64,000 nt of DNA from Anaerotignum propionicum DSM 1682 (GCF_001561955.1 NZ_CP014223.1:2418001-2482000); one strand, 5' to 3'. Shown: positions 34,245 through 44,621, counted from the first letter of the stretch. The notes: generated from the sequence alone by a model not told the origin. Made by a program: numbers and translations.

Positions 34245-37200
34245 ATGCCTAAAAGAACAGATCTTAAAAAAATCCTTATCATCGGCTCCGGCCCCATTGT
34301 AATTGGACAAGCAGCGGAATTCGACTATGCCGGAACACAGGCTTGCCTGGCTTTAAAAGAAGAGGGCTATGAAGTGGTTTTGGTCAATTCCAATCCCGCC
34401 ACCATAATGACTGATACCACCATCGCAGATAAGGTTTATATGGAACCGTTGACCTTGGAATACATTGCAAAAATCCTTCGCTATGAACGCCCCGATGCTA
34501 TCGTTCCAGGAATCGGTGGACAAACAGGCTTAAATCTGGCAATTCAACTGGAGAAAAAGGGCATCTTAAAGGAATGTCAAGTAGAGCTTTTGGGCACAAG
34601 CTGTGAAAGCATCGAAAAAGCAGAGGATAGAGAACTCTTTAAAGAACTTTGTCAGGAAATTGGAGAACCCGTTATCCCTTCTATTATCACCTATTCTATA
34701 GAGGAAGCAGTTCGTGCAGCTGTTGAAATCGGTTATCCCGTTGTTCTGCGCCCTGCCTTCACCTTAGGCGGCACAGGGGGCGGCTTTGCGAAAAACGAAG
34801 CCGAGTTGAAAGAAATGATGAAAAATGCCCTCTCCCTCTCCCCCACCCATCAGGTTTTGATAGAAAAAAGCGTGAAAGGCTTCAAAGAAATTGAATTTGA
34901 GGTAATGAGAGATAAGACAGACCGTGCAATAACCATTTGTGGCATGGAAAACGTAGATCCTGTGGGTGTACATACAGGAGATTCCATTGTTGTGGCACCA
35001 ATCCTAACCCTGAATGACCAAGATTTTAGTATGTTGCGAGATAGTGCTTTAAAAATCATTCGTGCATTAAAAATAGAGGGTGGCTGCAATGTTCAGTTTG
35101 CTTTAGACCCCAACTCCTCCAAATACTATTTAATTGAGGTAAACCCTCGTGTATCTCGTTCCTCTGCCTTGGCATCCAAAGCAAGCGGCTATCCCATCGC
35201 AAGGGTAACAGCAAAAATAGCCGTAGGCATGACCTTAGATGAAATCAAAATCGCAAATACCAATGCAAATTATGAGCCGGCATTAGATTATATTGTTGCA
35301 AAATTCCCACGCTTTGCCTTCGATAAATTTGCTAGCGCAACGAATAAATTGAGCACGCAAATGAAAGCAACAGGAGAGGTTATGGGCATCGGTCGTACCA
35401 TTGAGGAGTGTCTATTAAAATCCATCCGCTCCTTGGAAATCGGCACATCACATCTATATATGCCAAAGTTTGATACCATAAGCAACGAAGAACTCCTTGC
35501 CTATATTGCAGAAAGCCCTGATGATAGAATCTATGCCATTGCCCAGTTAATCCGCAATGGTGTGAGCTTAGATGAAATTTTCAACGCCACTATGATTACA
35601 AAATATTTTTTAGAGGTAATGAAAAATATCGTAGACTACGAAAAAATTCTAGCCGAAAATATAGGTGACAAAAAACTCCTGACCACAGCTAAAAAGATGG
35701 GCTTTTCAGATAAGATCATTGCAAAGCTTTGGAATCAAAAGGAGATCGAGATTTTTAATCTGCGCAAAGAAATGAAATTATTCCCTGTTTACAAAATGAT
35801 TGAAACCAGTGGAACCGGCGGATATATTCCTTACTTCTATTCAACCTATGAGGAAAAAAATGATTCCATCATCAGCGATAAGAAAAAAATCATCGTTCTT
35901 GGCTCAGGGCCAATCCGTATCGGTCAAGGCGTAGAATTTGATTATTCAACTGTACACGCAGTAACAACGATTAAAGAATTCGGTTATGAATCCATCATCA
36001 TTAACAACAATCCGGAAACAGTCTCAACGGATTATACTACCAGTGATAAATTATACTTTGAGCCCCTTACCGTAGAAGATGTTATGAATATCGTCGAATT
36101 GGAAAACCCTATGGGTATTATCGCCTCCCTTGGTGGACAGACCGCCATCAATCTTGCGCAACCCCTCATGGAGCGTGGTGTAAAAATAATAGGTACAGAT
36201 GTAGACGCCATCGAGCGGGCAGAAAACAGAGACGCTTTTGAACATATTTTAAAAGCTTTGGATATCCCTCAGCCTAAAGGAAGAGCTGTCACCAATATTG
36301 AAGATGGGGTAAAGACAGCCAATGAAATCGGCTATCCCGTTTTGGTTCGCCCCAGCTACGTTTTAGGCGGACGGGCAATGCAGATTGTTTCCAGCGAGAG
36401 TTCTCTTCGCACCTACTTGAAAACAGCAGTACAAATTAACGAAGATCAACCTGTACTGGTTGATAAGTATATCCAAGGTAAGGAATTGGAAGTTGACGCA
36501 GTCTGCGATGGCTTTGACGTATTCGTCCCCGGCATTATGGAACATGTAGAACGCACAGGGGTTCACTCCGGTGACTCAATTAGTGTTTATCCAACCTTTA
36601 GTGTATCTCAAAAAGCAAAAGGCAAAATATTAGAATATACAAAAAAATTGGGTCTGGGAATAGGCATTCAAGGTTTATTCAATATTCAGTTCATTGTAGA
36701 TAGCAACGACAACGTTTTCGTGATTGAGGTAAACCCCAGATCCTCCAGAACAGTACCCTTCCTTTCCAAGGCAACAGGCTACTCTCTTGCGGATATTGCA
36801 ACACTGGTCATCTTAGGCAAAACCTTAAAGGAACAAGGCATCTTCGGCATCTACCCTGATGAAAGCCCTAGATGGTATGTAAAGGTTCCCGCCTTCTCCT
36901 TTGCAAAGCTGAGAGGCATGGATACCTACCTCTCTCCAGAAATGAAGTCCACAGGGGAAGCAATCGGATATGATAATAAGCTGAACAGAGCCTTATATAA
37001 AGCCCTGCAAGCATCAGGCATGAATATTCTGAACTACGGCACCGTTTTGGCTACCATTGCCGATAAGGATAAGGAAGAAGCACTTCCTCTCATTCGCCGC
37101 TTCTACGAATTGGGCTTTAATATTGAAGCAACCGCAGGCACAGCAGAATTTTTGAAGGAGCATGGTATCCGTACCCGTATCAAGAAAAAGGTAAGCGAAG

Positions 37201-37418
37201 GCAGTGAAGAAATCTTCGACTCCATCCGCTCCGGCTATGTCAGCTATGTCATAAATACAAGAGACGTGAACTCCGAAGAAGGTATGAACGATGGTCAAGA
37301 AATTCGTCAGTGTGCCGTAGAAAACAACGTTACCATGTTCACCGCCTTGGATACCGTAAGAGTACTCTTGGATGTTTTGGAAGAAACAACCCTTTGCATT
37401 TCCACAATCAACGCCTAA
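34245..37418 (+). CDS. carB: Carbamoyl-phosphate synthase large subunit
   Basis: This 1057-residue protein has the two homologous ATP-grasp halves of CarB (starts IIGSGPIVIGQAAEFDY near 12 and VLGSGPIRIGQGVEFDY near 552) and a C-terminal MGS-like allosteric domain from about 930. It makes carbamoyl phosphate from ammonia delivered by the glutaminase subunit CarA. No carA gene is next to it, although carA-carB pairing is the rule. The gene must use a CarA encoded elsewhere or free ammonia. AAGGAGG precedes the ATG. All expected motifs appear intact. Confidence 0.96.
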   Translation: MPKRTDLKKILIIGSGPIVIGQAAEFDYAGTQACLALKEEGYEVVLVNSNPATIMTDTTIADKVYMEPLTLEYIAKILRYERPDAIVPGIGGQTGLNLAIQLEKKGILKECQVELLGTSCESIEKAEDRELFKELCQEIGEPVIPSIITYSIEEAVRAAVEIGYPVVLRPAFTLGGTGGGFAKNEAELKEMMKNALSLSPTHQVLIEKSVKGFKEIEFEVMRDKTDRAITICGMENVDPVGVHTGDSIVVAPILTLNDQDFSMLRDSALKIIRALKIEGGCNVQFALDPNSSKYYLIEVNPRVSRSSALASKASGYPIARVTAKIAVGMTLDEIKIANTNANYEPALDYIVAKFPRFAFDKFASATNKLSTQMKATGEVMGIGRTIEECLLKSIRSLEIGTSHLYMPKFDTISNEELLAYIAESPDDRIYAIAQLIRNGVSLDEIFNATMITKYFLEVMKNIVDYEKILAENIGDKKLLTTAKKMGFSDKIIAKLWNQKEIEIFNLRKEMKLFPVYKMIETSGTGGYIPYFYSTYEEKNDSIISDKKKIIVLGSGPIRIGQGVEFDYSTVHAVTTIKEFGYESIIINNNPETVSTDYTTSDKLYFEPLTVEDVMNIVELENPMGIIASLGGQTAINLAQPLMERGVKIIGTDVDAIERAENRDAFEHILKALDIPQPKGRAVTNIEDGVKTANEIGYPVLVRPSYVLGGRAMQIVSSESSLRTYLKTAVQINEDQPVLVDKYIQGKELEVDAVCDGFDVFVPGIMEHVERTGVHSGDSISVYPTFSVSQKAKGKILEYTKKLGLGIGIQGLFNIQFIVDSNDNVFVIEVNPRSSRTVPFLSKATGYSLADIATLVILGKTLKEQGIFGIYPDESPRWYVKVPAFSFAKLRGMDTYLSPEMKSTGEAIGYDNKLNRALYKALQASGMNILNYGTVLATIADKDKEEALPLIRRFYELGFNIEATAGTAEFLKEHGIRTRIKKKVSEGSEEIFDSIRSGYVSYVINTRDVNSEEGMNDGQEIRQCAVENNVTMFTALDTVRVLLDVLEETTLCISTINA

Positions 37419-37430
37419 GGAGGGCTTTTC

Positions 37431-38165
37431 TTGAATCAGTCTCACTTTAAAATAGTAAAAAATGAGCCCCTTACAAGCACTGTGTACCGCATGGTGCTTG
37501 AGGGGGATACCTCTGCTATAACAAGAGCAGGGCAATTTATCAATATAAAAATAGAAGGTCTATTTTTGCGCCGTCCTATTTCTGTCTGTGATTATGACGA
37601 TAGTTCAATTACAATTTTATATAAAACTGTAGGTAAGGGTACAAATATCATGAAAGACTTGACGCCCTCTACCCAATTAGACATTCTTACGGGTCTGGGA
37701 AATGGCTATGATACCACAAAAAGTGGAAACCACCCCTTGCTTATCGGCGGTGGCGTTGGCGTTCCCCCCATGTACCGCCTGGCAAAAAATCTCCTTGATG
37801 AAGGAAAAACACCTGTCGTTATTTTGGGCTTTAATACAAAGGATGAAGCCTTTTATATGGAAGAATTTAAACAACTTGGCATAGAAGTCCTTGTTGCCAC
37901 AGCAGATGGAACCCTTGGCACAAAAGGCTTTGTTACCGATATTGTAAAGAGTCTGACTGCGTATACTTATTTTTATACCTGTGGCCCTGAACCAATGCTG
38001 AAAGCCCTTTCAGCATGTACCAACACCAGTGGACAGCTAAGCTTCGAGGAAAGAATGGGCTGTGGTTTCGGTGCTTGTATGGGTTGCTCCTGCCAAACAA
38101 AGTATGGTAATAAACGTATTTGCAAAGAAGGACCTGTTTTGGAAAAGGAGGAAATCATATGGTAA
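37431..38165 (+). CDS. pyrK: Dihydroorotate dehydrogenase electron-transfer subunit
   Basis: This 244-residue FAD and [2Fe-2S] protein passes electrons from PyrD to NAD+. The ferredoxin-reductase-like FAD part has LRRPISVCDYD near 45 and the NAD part GGGVGVPPMYRLAK near 105. The cluster cysteines are in GCGFGACMGCSCQ and RICKEGPV near the C-terminus. The start is a TTG at 37431 with AAGGAGGG in front. It ends 7 bp inside pyrD. Confidence 0.94.
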   Translation: MNQSHFKIVKNEPLTSTVYRMVLEGDTSAITRAGQFINIKIEGLFLRRPISVCDYDDSSITILYKTVGKGTNIMKDLTPSTQLDILTGLGNGYDTTKSGNHPLLIGGGVGVPPMYRLAKNLLDEGKTPVVILGFNTKDEAFYMEEFKQLGIEVLVATADGTLGTKGFVTDIVKSLTAYTYFYTCGPEPMLKALSACTNTSGQLSFEERMGCGFGACMGCSCQTKYGNKRICKEGPVLEKEEIIW

Positions 38166-39073
38166 ACACAAAAGTTACCTTAAGCGGTATTACCTTAGAT
38201 AACCCCATCATCCCTGCCAGCGGAACCTTTGGCTATGGCTATGAATTTGCAGAGCTCTATGACATCAATATATTAGGCTCCTTTTCCTTTAAAGGAACCA
38301 CAAGAGAACCTCGCTTCGGAAACCCTACCCCAAGAATAGCAGAATGCACAGGTGGAATGATTAACTCCGTAGGTTTACAAAACCCAGGGATTGAAAAGGT
38401 CATTAGCGAAGAATTGCCTAAAATGAAAAAGGTTTTTCACAAGCCTGTGATTGCAAATATCAGTGGTTCTTCTGTGGAGGAATATGTATATTGCGCAGAA
38501 AAAATAAATGCAGAAGAGCAAGTAGGCATCATCGAAGTCAACGTAAGCTGTCCCAATGTACATCATGGCGGCATGAGCTTTGGAACAAGCCCCCAAGCGG
38601 CGGCGGCGGTGACAAAAGCGGTAAAAACAGTCACAACAAAGTCTGTGTATATTAAGCTGAGCCCCAATGTAACAGATATTGTTTCCATTGCAAAGGCTTG
38701 TGAGGAGGCTGGTGCTGATGGCATTAGCTTAATCAATACGCTAATGGGCATGCGCATTGACCTAAAAACAGGTAAGCCTACTATTGCCAATAAAATGGGC
38801 GGCTTTTCGGGCAGTGCTATTTTCCCTGTAGCGGTGCGTATGGTTTATCAGGTATATGAAGCAGTAAACCTGCCCATCATCGGTATGGGTGGTGTATCCA
38901 CTGCTGAGGATGTATTAGAGCTAATGTTGGCAGGTGCAACGGCAGTGCAAGTCGGTGCCGCAAATTTAGTGGACCCCTTTGCTTGCAAAAATATAATTGA
39001 AGATTTACCCCATGTGATGAAAAAATACGGAATCAAAGATTTAAACCATATTATTGGAGGTGCCCATAAATGA
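38159..39073 (+). CDS. pyrD: Dihydroorotate dehydrogenase type 1B, catalytic subunit
   Basis: This 304-residue FMN enzyme oxidises dihydroorotate to orotate using NAD+ through PyrK. The catalytic cysteine of the class 1B enzyme lies in EVNVSCPNVHHGG near residue 130. The FMN site includes GMGGVSTAEDVLE near 245. The start at 38159 has GGAGG inside the end of pyrK; a longer upstream frame is a shadow. Length is standard. Confidence 0.95.
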   Translation: MVNTKVTLSGITLDNPIIPASGTFGYGYEFAELYDINILGSFSFKGTTREPRFGNPTPRIAECTGGMINSVGLQNPGIEKVISEELPKMKKVFHKPVIANISGSSVEEYVYCAEKINAEEQVGIIEVNVSCPNVHHGGMSFGTSPQAAAAVTKAVKTVTTKSVYIKLSPNVTDIVSIAKACEEAGADGISLINTLMGMRIDLKTGKPTIANKMGGFSGSAIFPVAVRMVYQVYEAVNLPIIGMGGVSTAEDVLELMLAGATAVQVGAANLVDPFACKNIIEDLPHVMKKYGIKDLNHIIGGAHK

Positions 39074-39777
39074 GTAAAGATGTAATCATTGCTTGCGATT
39101 TTAACAGCAAAGCCGACCTCATAGCCTTTCTGGAACATTTCAAGGAAGAAAGACCTTTTTTGAAAATCGGAATGGAGCTATTCTATGCAGAAGGCCCCGC
39201 AATCGTAAAAGAGATTAAAGCAAGAGGCCATAAAATCTTCTTAGACTTAAAGCTTCATGATATCCCCAATACTGTGAAAAAAGCAATCTCTGTTTTGTCA
39301 GATTTGGATGTGGATTTGTGCAACGTTCATGCCTCAGGCACCATTGCCATGATGGAGTCAGCTCTGGAAGGTTTCACTAAAAAAGATGGCACCCGTGGTC
39401 TATTAATCGCTGTAACCCAGCTCACCTCCACCAGTGAGGAAAGAATGCAAGCTGACCTTTTAATTGACAAAAGCCTTGAAGAAACCGTATTACATTACGC
39501 CAAAAATACAAAAAAAGCAGGCTTGGATGGTATCGTTTGCTCTCCTTGGGAAGCAAATAAAGTAAAGGAGGTTTGCGGCGAGAATTTCCTAACCATTACT
39601 CCCGGTGTACGCTTTGCCGATGGGGACGCAGGGGATCAAGTGCGTATTGCAACCCCTGAACGTGCAAGGGAATTAGGCTCCGACTATATCGTCGTAGGCC
39701 GCCCCATTACCCAAGCCACCGATCCTGTTGCCGCATATAGAAGATGCTTAACCGAATTTTTAGGAGGAAATGCGTGA
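39070..39777 (+). CDS. pyrF: Orotidine 5'-phosphate decarboxylase
   Basis: This 235-residue enzyme makes UMP from OMP. The catalytic charge network lies in [12 protein letters not shown] near residues 57-68, and the phosphate site in [19 protein letters not shown] near 175. It is of the standard bacterial group I. It overlaps pyrD by 4 bp and pyrE by 1 bp. Confidence 0.95.
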   Translation: MSKDVIIACDFNSKADLIAFLEHFKEERPFLKIGMELFYAEGPAIVKEIKARGHKIFLDLKLHDIPNTVKKAISVLSDLDVDLCNVHASGTIAMMESALEGFTKKDGTRGLLIAVTQLTSTSEERMQADLLIDKSLEETVLHYAKNTKKAGLDGIVCSPWEANKVKEVCGENFLTITPGVRFADGDAGDQVRIATPERARELGSDYIVVGRPITQATDPVAAYRRCLTEFLGGNA

Positions 39778-40415
39778 TGAAACATTTGATTGCAAAAGAC
39801 TTATTATCCATTGGTGCCGTATTTCTTCGCCCAGAAGACCCTTTTACCTGGGCAAGCGGTATTAAAAGCCCCATTTATTGTGATAACCGATTAACCTTGA
39901 CCGCTCCCGAAGTGAGAGACCATGTGGAGCATGCTTTGGCAGAAACCATCCGCAAAGAGTACCCCGATTGCGAAGTTTTGATGGGCACCAGTACTGCAGG
40001 CATAGCCCATGCAGCAATCACCGCTCATATTTTAGGTCTCCCTATGGGCTATGTCCGCTCTGGCGCCAAAGATCATGGCCGCAATAACCAGATTGAGGGC
40101 AAATTGGAAAAAGGCCAAAAGGTTGTCGTGGTTGAAGATTTGATTTCCACAGGAGGAAGTGTCATTGAGGTTGTCAATGTCCTTCGTGAAGCTGGTGCAG
40201 AAGTTCTTGGCGTAGTCAGCATCTTTACCTACGGGATGCAAAAAGGCTTAGACCGTTTGAAAGAAGCCAACGTAAAAAACATTAGCCTGTCGGACTTTGA
40301 TGCAGTTGCAGAGGTTGCCGCAAAAGAAGGCTATATAAAGCAAGAGGATATAAAAAAATTAATTACCTTCCGTAATAACCCAAGTGATGAAGGCTGGAGG
40401 AATGTTTCATTATGA
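39777..40415 (+). CDS. pyrE: Orotate phosphoribosyltransferase
   Basis: This 212-residue enzyme couples orotate with PRPP to form OMP. The PRPP loop [16 protein letters not shown] lies near residue 115, preceded by the catalytic lysines in [12 protein letters not shown] near 90. The start at 39777 shares one base with the pyrF stop and has AGGAGG ahead; a longer frame inside pyrF is not used. Confidence 0.94.
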   Translation: MKHLIAKDLLSIGAVFLRPEDPFTWASGIKSPIYCDNRLTLTAPEVRDHVEHALAETIRKEYPDCEVLMGTSTAGIAHAAITAHILGLPMGYVRSGAKDHGRNNQIEGKLEKGQKVVVVEDLISTGGSVIEVVNVLREAGAEVLGVVSIFTYGMQKGLDRLKEANVKNISLSDFDAVAEVAAKEGYIKQEDIKKLITFRNNPSDEGWRNVSL

Positions 40416-41326
40416 GAAGCTTGATTGATATTGTTGACCTTTCCATTGCAGAAATTGACGAATTAATCGCTACCGCCAATGATATAATTGAATCCCCCAT
40501 AAAATATAGCGAAAAGTGCCGCGGCAAAAAACTTGCCACCCTATTTTTCGAACCTTCCACAAGAACAAGGTTAAGTTTTGAAGCGGCAATGATGGAATTG
40601 GGGGGTAATGTATTAGGTTTTTCTGCGGCAAGCAATAGCTCCGCCGCAAAAGGAGAAAGCGTTTCCGATACCATCCGAACCGTAAGCTGTTATGCAGACA
40701 TCATTGCCATGCGCCATCCCAAAGAAGGCGCACCAATGGTAGCTTCCCTCCACTCTTCCGTCCCCATAATCAATGCGGGAGATGGCGGTCATAACCATCC
40801 AACCCAAACCCTTACCGACCTTTTAACCATACAACGGGAAAAAGGCCACTTTGACAGCTTAACCGTAGGGCTTTGCGGTGACTTAAAGTTCGGTAGAACT
40901 GTGCATTCTTTGATACACGCCTTGTCACGCTATGAAAATATTCACTTTGTTTTAATCTCTCCTGAGGAATTAAAATTACCTGAATATATCATTAATGATA
41001 TTTTAGATAAAAAGGGAATCTCCTATACCGTTACCACCAGCTTAGAAAAGGTTATGCCCACCTTGGATATTCTCTATATGACCCGTGTACAAAGAGAACG
41101 ATTTTTCAACGAAGCGGATTATATACGTTTGAAAGATAGCTATATCTTAAATAAAGAAAAGCTGACTACTGCCAAAACCGACCTGTGTATCATGCATCCT
41201 CTTCCTCGTGTCAACGAAATTTCCGTAGACGTGGATGATGACCCAAGGGCATGCTATTTTAAGCAGGTTCTCTATGGCAAATTTATCCGTATGGCACTGA
41301 TTTTAAAGCTTTTGGAGGTGGAATGA
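40412..41326 (+). CDS. pyrB: Aspartate carbamoyltransferase catalytic subunit
   Basis: This 304-residue enzyme joins carbamoyl phosphate and aspartate. The carbamoyl-phosphate site [13 protein letters not shown] lies near residue 48, [15 protein letters not shown] near 128, and the aspartate-side [10 protein letters not shown] near 265. It is followed by pyrI one base later, so the enzyme is probably the regulated PyrB-PyrI dodecamer. It overlaps pyrE by 4 bp. Confidence 0.96.
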   Translation: MRSLIDIVDLSIAEIDELIATANDIIESPIKYSEKCRGKKLATLFFEPSTRTRLSFEAAMMELGGNVLGFSAASNSSAAKGESVSDTIRTVSCYADIIAMRHPKEGAPMVASLHSSVPIINAGDGGHNHPTQTLTDLLTIQREKGHFDSLTVGLCGDLKFGRTVHSLIHALSRYENIHFVLISPEELKLPEYIINDILDKKGISYTVTTSLEKVMPTLDILYMTRVQRERFFNEADYIRLKDSYILNKEKLTTAKTDLCIMHPLPRVNEISVDVDDDPRACYFKQVLYGKFIRMALILKLLEVE

Positions 41327-41327
41327 T

Positions 41328-41756
41328 ATGAATATTGACTCTATTCGCAACGGAATTGTAATTGATCATATCAAGGCTGGACAAGGCATGGAAATCTATC
41401 AACTATTAAACCTTGAAGCCTTAGATTGCTCCATTGCCTTAATCAAAAACGCAAGTAGTGGTAAAATCGGCAAAAAAGACATTATAAAAATAGATGCTGA
41501 TTTTGACCTAAACTTAGATGTATTGGGATATATTAATCCGGATATCACGATAAACGTTATCAAAGACGGTCAGAGAATCAAAAAATTTCATCCCCAATTG
41601 CCCGAAAGATTAACCAACGTCATCAAATGTAAAAACCCCCGTTGTATCACCTCTGTGGAACAGGAAATCGACCATGTTTTTAAGTTGACAGATGGTGAAA
41701 ACAGGGTATATCGCTGTATTTATTGCGAGTCAAAAGCAAAGGGAGAATCCATGTAA
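41328..41756 (+). CDS. pyrI: Aspartate carbamoyltransferase regulatory subunit
   Basis: This 142-residue protein binds nucleotides in its N-terminal half (GIVIDHIKAGQGMEIYQLL) and zinc in its C-terminal half through four cysteines in CKNPRC and YRCIYC. It makes the catalytic subunit sensitive to CTP and ATP. Length is slightly shorter than the enterobacterial form. It is the last gene of the operon; enzyme-level feedback may make up for the lack of a visible RNA attenuator. Confidence 0.95.
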   Translation: MNIDSIRNGIVIDHIKAGQGMEIYQLLNLEALDCSIALIKNASSGKIGKKDIIKIDADFDLNLDVLGYINPDITINVIKDGQRIKKFHPQLPERLTNVIKCKNPRCITSVEQEIDHVFKLTDGENRVYRCIYCESKAKGESM

Positions 41757-41830
41757 CCTATTTTCACTATACAGATAAACTATTTGACAGATTGTCTCAA
41801 AAATTTATCTATAAGTATTAAGATATAGCC

Positions 41831-41865
41831 AAAAAGGGTGGTTCTTAAAACAACCACCCTTTCGT
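41831..41865 (+). terminator. Terminator of the pyrimidine operon
   Basis: AGGGTGGTT and AACCACCCT pair around an eight-base loop about 80 bp after pyrI, followed by TTTCGTTATATCTTTTTC and preceded by five A residues. It may serve both directions, as the hydrolase gene ends on the other strand 54 bp further. Confidence 0.8.
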
Positions 41866-41918
41866 TATATCTTTTTCTTTATAAACCCGCCCTCTATTAT
41901 CTGCATTTAAACTATAGA

Positions 41919-42494
41919 CTACTTTTCACATTGAATAAGTTCCTCCAACAACTCCAAAACCTGAGGAAATTCAGTAAATCCATCACGATCTATAAAATGA
42001 CCGCCTTTATCAAGAACAATCAGCCTTATATCTAGCTTCTCTGCCATTTTTTTCGTTGCCTCCATTGGCACAATGTCATCATCTACCGCCGTTAGCATTA
42101 CTCTGTGTGGAATAAGGCATTTCACCTTGTCTACATCAATTTCCCCATCCACAAATTCAATCAATCCCTCCTTTTGTACTTCCATGGGATTTTCGTCCAT
42201 AAATCCGGAAACTAGAATAGCACCTTTTATTTTAAGTCCCTTTTTCAATATAAATCGTAACGTCGTAATGCAACCAAGACTGTGTCCAATAAAAACAGTA
42301 TCTTCATTGATTTCACATACATTCTCTTCTAATTTTTCTATCCAAGGCACAAGGTGAGGATCTTCTGTATTTGGCATATCAGGAACAATTACTTCAACGC
42401 CCTTCTTCTTCATTTGCTCCTTCAACCAAGGAAACCAATTTGCCTTGCTGGAGGCAGTAAACCCATGTGTCAAATAAATAGGTGACTTGTGCAT
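41919..42494 (-). CDS. Alpha/beta hydrolase, RBBP9/YdeN-like
   Basis: This 191-residue cytoplasmic protein has an alpha/beta-hydrolase core with nucleophile S72 in GHSLG (70-74), the likely acid in TAVDDDIVP near 135 and the histidine in KGGHFID near 165. The small size and the start YLTHGFTASSKANWFPWL put it in the RBBP9/YdeN (DUF) serine hydrolase family, whose bacterial substrates are unknown. It is a single gene with AAGGGG before the ATG. The 208-bp gap on the far side holds divergent starts. Confidence 0.85.
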   Translation of the reverse strand: MHKSPIYLTHGFTASSKANWFPWLKEQMKKKGVEVIVPDMPNTEDPHLVPWIEKLEENVCEINEDTVFIGHSLGCITTLRFILKKGLKIKGAILVSGFMDENPMEVQKEGLIEFVDGEIDVDKVKCLIPHRVMLTAVDDDIVPMEATKKMAEKLDIRLIVLDKGGHFIDRDGFTEFPQVLELLEELIQCEK

Positions 42495-42703
42495 AAATGA
42501 CCCCTTCTCTTTTACTTCTCAAATCTTTGTTTTTCTATTTCATTTAATTAATACTTTTTCTTCAATATTATCAGTATATTGAAAATAATGCCATAGGTAA
42601 TCCCTTTACAATATGAATCCCTTATCTGGTAATCTTTCACCCTTCTATTCTTTTTCCCCCGTATCATGCATAAACTGATAAAAAAATTCAAGGGAGCGTT
42701 CCT

Positions 42704-44488
42704 ATGCAAAACCCCAATGTAAAATATTTAAAAATGCCAAACGGATATTTCTGTCTCTTTTATCGCCAAAGTAATATTCTTTTCTTCCAGTCAAATACAA
42801 GTACAGGCTGGTCAACACCGCAAATCTTGGCAGAAAGAATCGGTTCAACCTTCTCTGTTTGCCAATTCGGAGAGGTATGTTATGTTCTATATACCACAAT
42901 AGGTGGAACTTTAAACATCGCTTCCTCCAAAGATTTTGTGAATTGGGAGCATGAACCTTTAAACGGCATGACAATCAATTCTAGTAACCTAAAATTCTTT
43001 ATTGTACCAACAGAAAACGCATTACATATTATCTATCATTTACCAACAGAAGCCAAAGGGATTGATTCTTTGGTATATTGCTCCTTTCGCAATGGACGAT
43101 GGGAAACCCCTACACAAATTGACCGTTTCATCCCCTTTGGGAAAACTATTTTTCTTGCACGGCGTTTAAGCAAGGAACACATCATTCTATATTATAGAAC
43201 TGCCAGAAATACATGGTGCGCTCGGGAAATGCTTCTTACTCCATATACACTTGGAAGCTTAACGCCACTAATTCAAACACAAACCAATTTTGTTGATATT
43301 TCCATTGTAAACGATATGGAGCGTATTCATATTTTGTATATTACCCGTAATATGTTCCGCACCCAGGTTATTTATCAATATAAGCAAACAACGGCAGTCA
43401 GCACCCCTCGTGTTCTTTGGGAAGACACAAATTGTGATAATGCCATGGCGTTTTTGGAGAACGGAAAACTCATGTTGATGTGGACTGCCAACGGCCGACC
43501 TTTGCGTTGTATTTCGGAAAATAACGGCGCAACATTCGGAGTAGTGGAACACTATACAGGCAGCTTCCCTACTCAATGCTTAAAGGGTGAGCTTACAAAT
43601 GCAGACGCCTTAGAATGCAACGCCATGGAGACCTATGGGGATTTGTCCAGAAATTTCAACCCCTTCCTTTTGGTGAATGCATCCGAGTCTAGAATGCAAA
43701 TACAAGCACTGCCTTTTGAACAAGAACAGCCCCTTCCTGGGAAGCAGGAAAAAAAATCTTCACCCCTTTACTACACCCAAGAACCACAACCAAATCGGTT
43801 TGCCCAAGATACACAGCCACAGGGCATTCCCTTTGGTCAGGAAATGCAGCTCTCACAGTTTGTTCAGGATGCACAACCACAGCGTACGCCCGTTAAACAA
43901 GGAGCGCAATACAGTCACTTTACCCAAGAGCCACAGTCACAGCCCATGCCATTTGGGCAAGAAACACAACCTATCCCTGTGGAGGTTACACAATCACAAA
44001 GTACTCCTTTTGAGCAAGAGATGCAATACTCTCGATTTACTCAAGAAGCACAACCAAACTCTTTTGTCCAAGAGACACAGAACAATCCTTTTAGGCAAGA
44101 TTCCTTACTGCAAAAAAAGCAAAAAAAATATACGTCTATCCAGAACTCTCAAAAACAGCAAATTGAAGAATTAACTGCACTTCTGGCTCAACGAAGTGAT
44201 GAAATCACTGAGGTAAATGCCCGTTGGAAAGCCCAAATTTCACGCTTGGAAGCAGAGCTTAAAACATTGCGTAAAGAGAATGAAAAACTCAAGCAATCTA
44301 TCCATGCAGCACAAGTTGAAAAAAAACGGATTGCCTCTGTACAACATGTTCCATCTGCCCAAACAGAAGTGAAATTTGAAAAGCTTCAAGCGGCAGAAAA
44401 TATAGCTGCACAGTCCCACGAAACTCCATTACCCCTAGTCGAGGCACCTGAAAATCAAATGGATGTAAAAACAGAAATTATTGATTGA
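42704..44488 (+). CDS. Unknown protein: beta-propeller-like N-terminus, Gln-rich repeats, coiled coil
   Basis: I do not recognise this 594-residue protein. Residues 1-310 are beta-rich with repeated short blocks such as VCYVLYTTIGG, LHIIYHLP, RIHILYITRN and KLMLMWTANGRPL, one per 45-50 residues, like a sialidase/BNR-type propeller without clear Asp boxes. Residues about 337-471 are Gln/Pro-rich with a 20-25-residue unit around F-x-Q-E/D-x-Q-P-x-x-x-P-F repeated four to five times. Residues about 481-545 form a coiled coil (RLEAELKTLRKENEKLKQS), then an acidic tail. There is no signal peptide or membrane segment. AAGGGAG precedes the ATG, and the gene has its own terminator. Confidence 0.8.
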   Translation: MQNPNVKYLKMPNGYFCLFYRQSNILFFQSNTSTGWSTPQILAERIGSTFSVCQFGEVCYVLYTTIGGTLNIASSKDFVNWEHEPLNGMTINSSNLKFFIVPTENALHIIYHLPTEAKGIDSLVYCSFRNGRWETPTQIDRFIPFGKTIFLARRLSKEHIILYYRTARNTWCAREMLLTPYTLGSLTPLIQTQTNFVDISIVNDMERIHILYITRNMFRTQVIYQYKQTTAVSTPRVLWEDTNCDNAMAFLENGKLMLMWTANGRPLRCISENNGATFGVVEHYTGSFPTQCLKGELTNADALECNAMETYGDLSRNFNPFLLVNASESRMQIQALPFEQEQPLPGKQEKKSSPLYYTQEPQPNRFAQDTQPQGIPFGQEMQLSQFVQDAQPQRTPVKQGAQYSHFTQEPQSQPMPFGQETQPIPVEVTQSQSTPFEQEMQYSRFTQEAQPNSFVQETQNNPFRQDSLLQKKQKKYTSIQNSQKQQIEELTALLAQRSDEITEVNARWKAQISRLEAELKTLRKENEKLKQSIHAAQVEKKRIASVQHVPSAQTEVKFEKLQAAENIAAQSHETPLPLVEAPENQMDVKTEIID

Positions 44489-44570
44489 CCATTTTACAAA
44501 TCACGATTAACGAGTATTCATCTGAGGCAGATTCATAGACCTTGCTTTTGATTTTTTTTGAACATCAATA

Positions 44571-44621
44571 AACCCGTATCACAAGAATCCATAGAGAATT
44601 TTTATGATACGGGTTTTTCTT
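44571..44621 (+). terminator. Terminator after the Gln-rich repeat gene
   Basis: AACCCGTATCA and TGATACGGGTT pair over eleven bases with a 23-base loop that has an internal weak hairpin, followed by TTTCTTTTC. Confidence 0.8.

Noticed and set aside
43677-44174. 165-codon frame overlapping the Gln-rich repeats
   Set aside because: It is a shifted reading of the CAA/CCA repeats in the 594-residue gene; its His/Lys/Ser-rich content is a by-product of the repeats.
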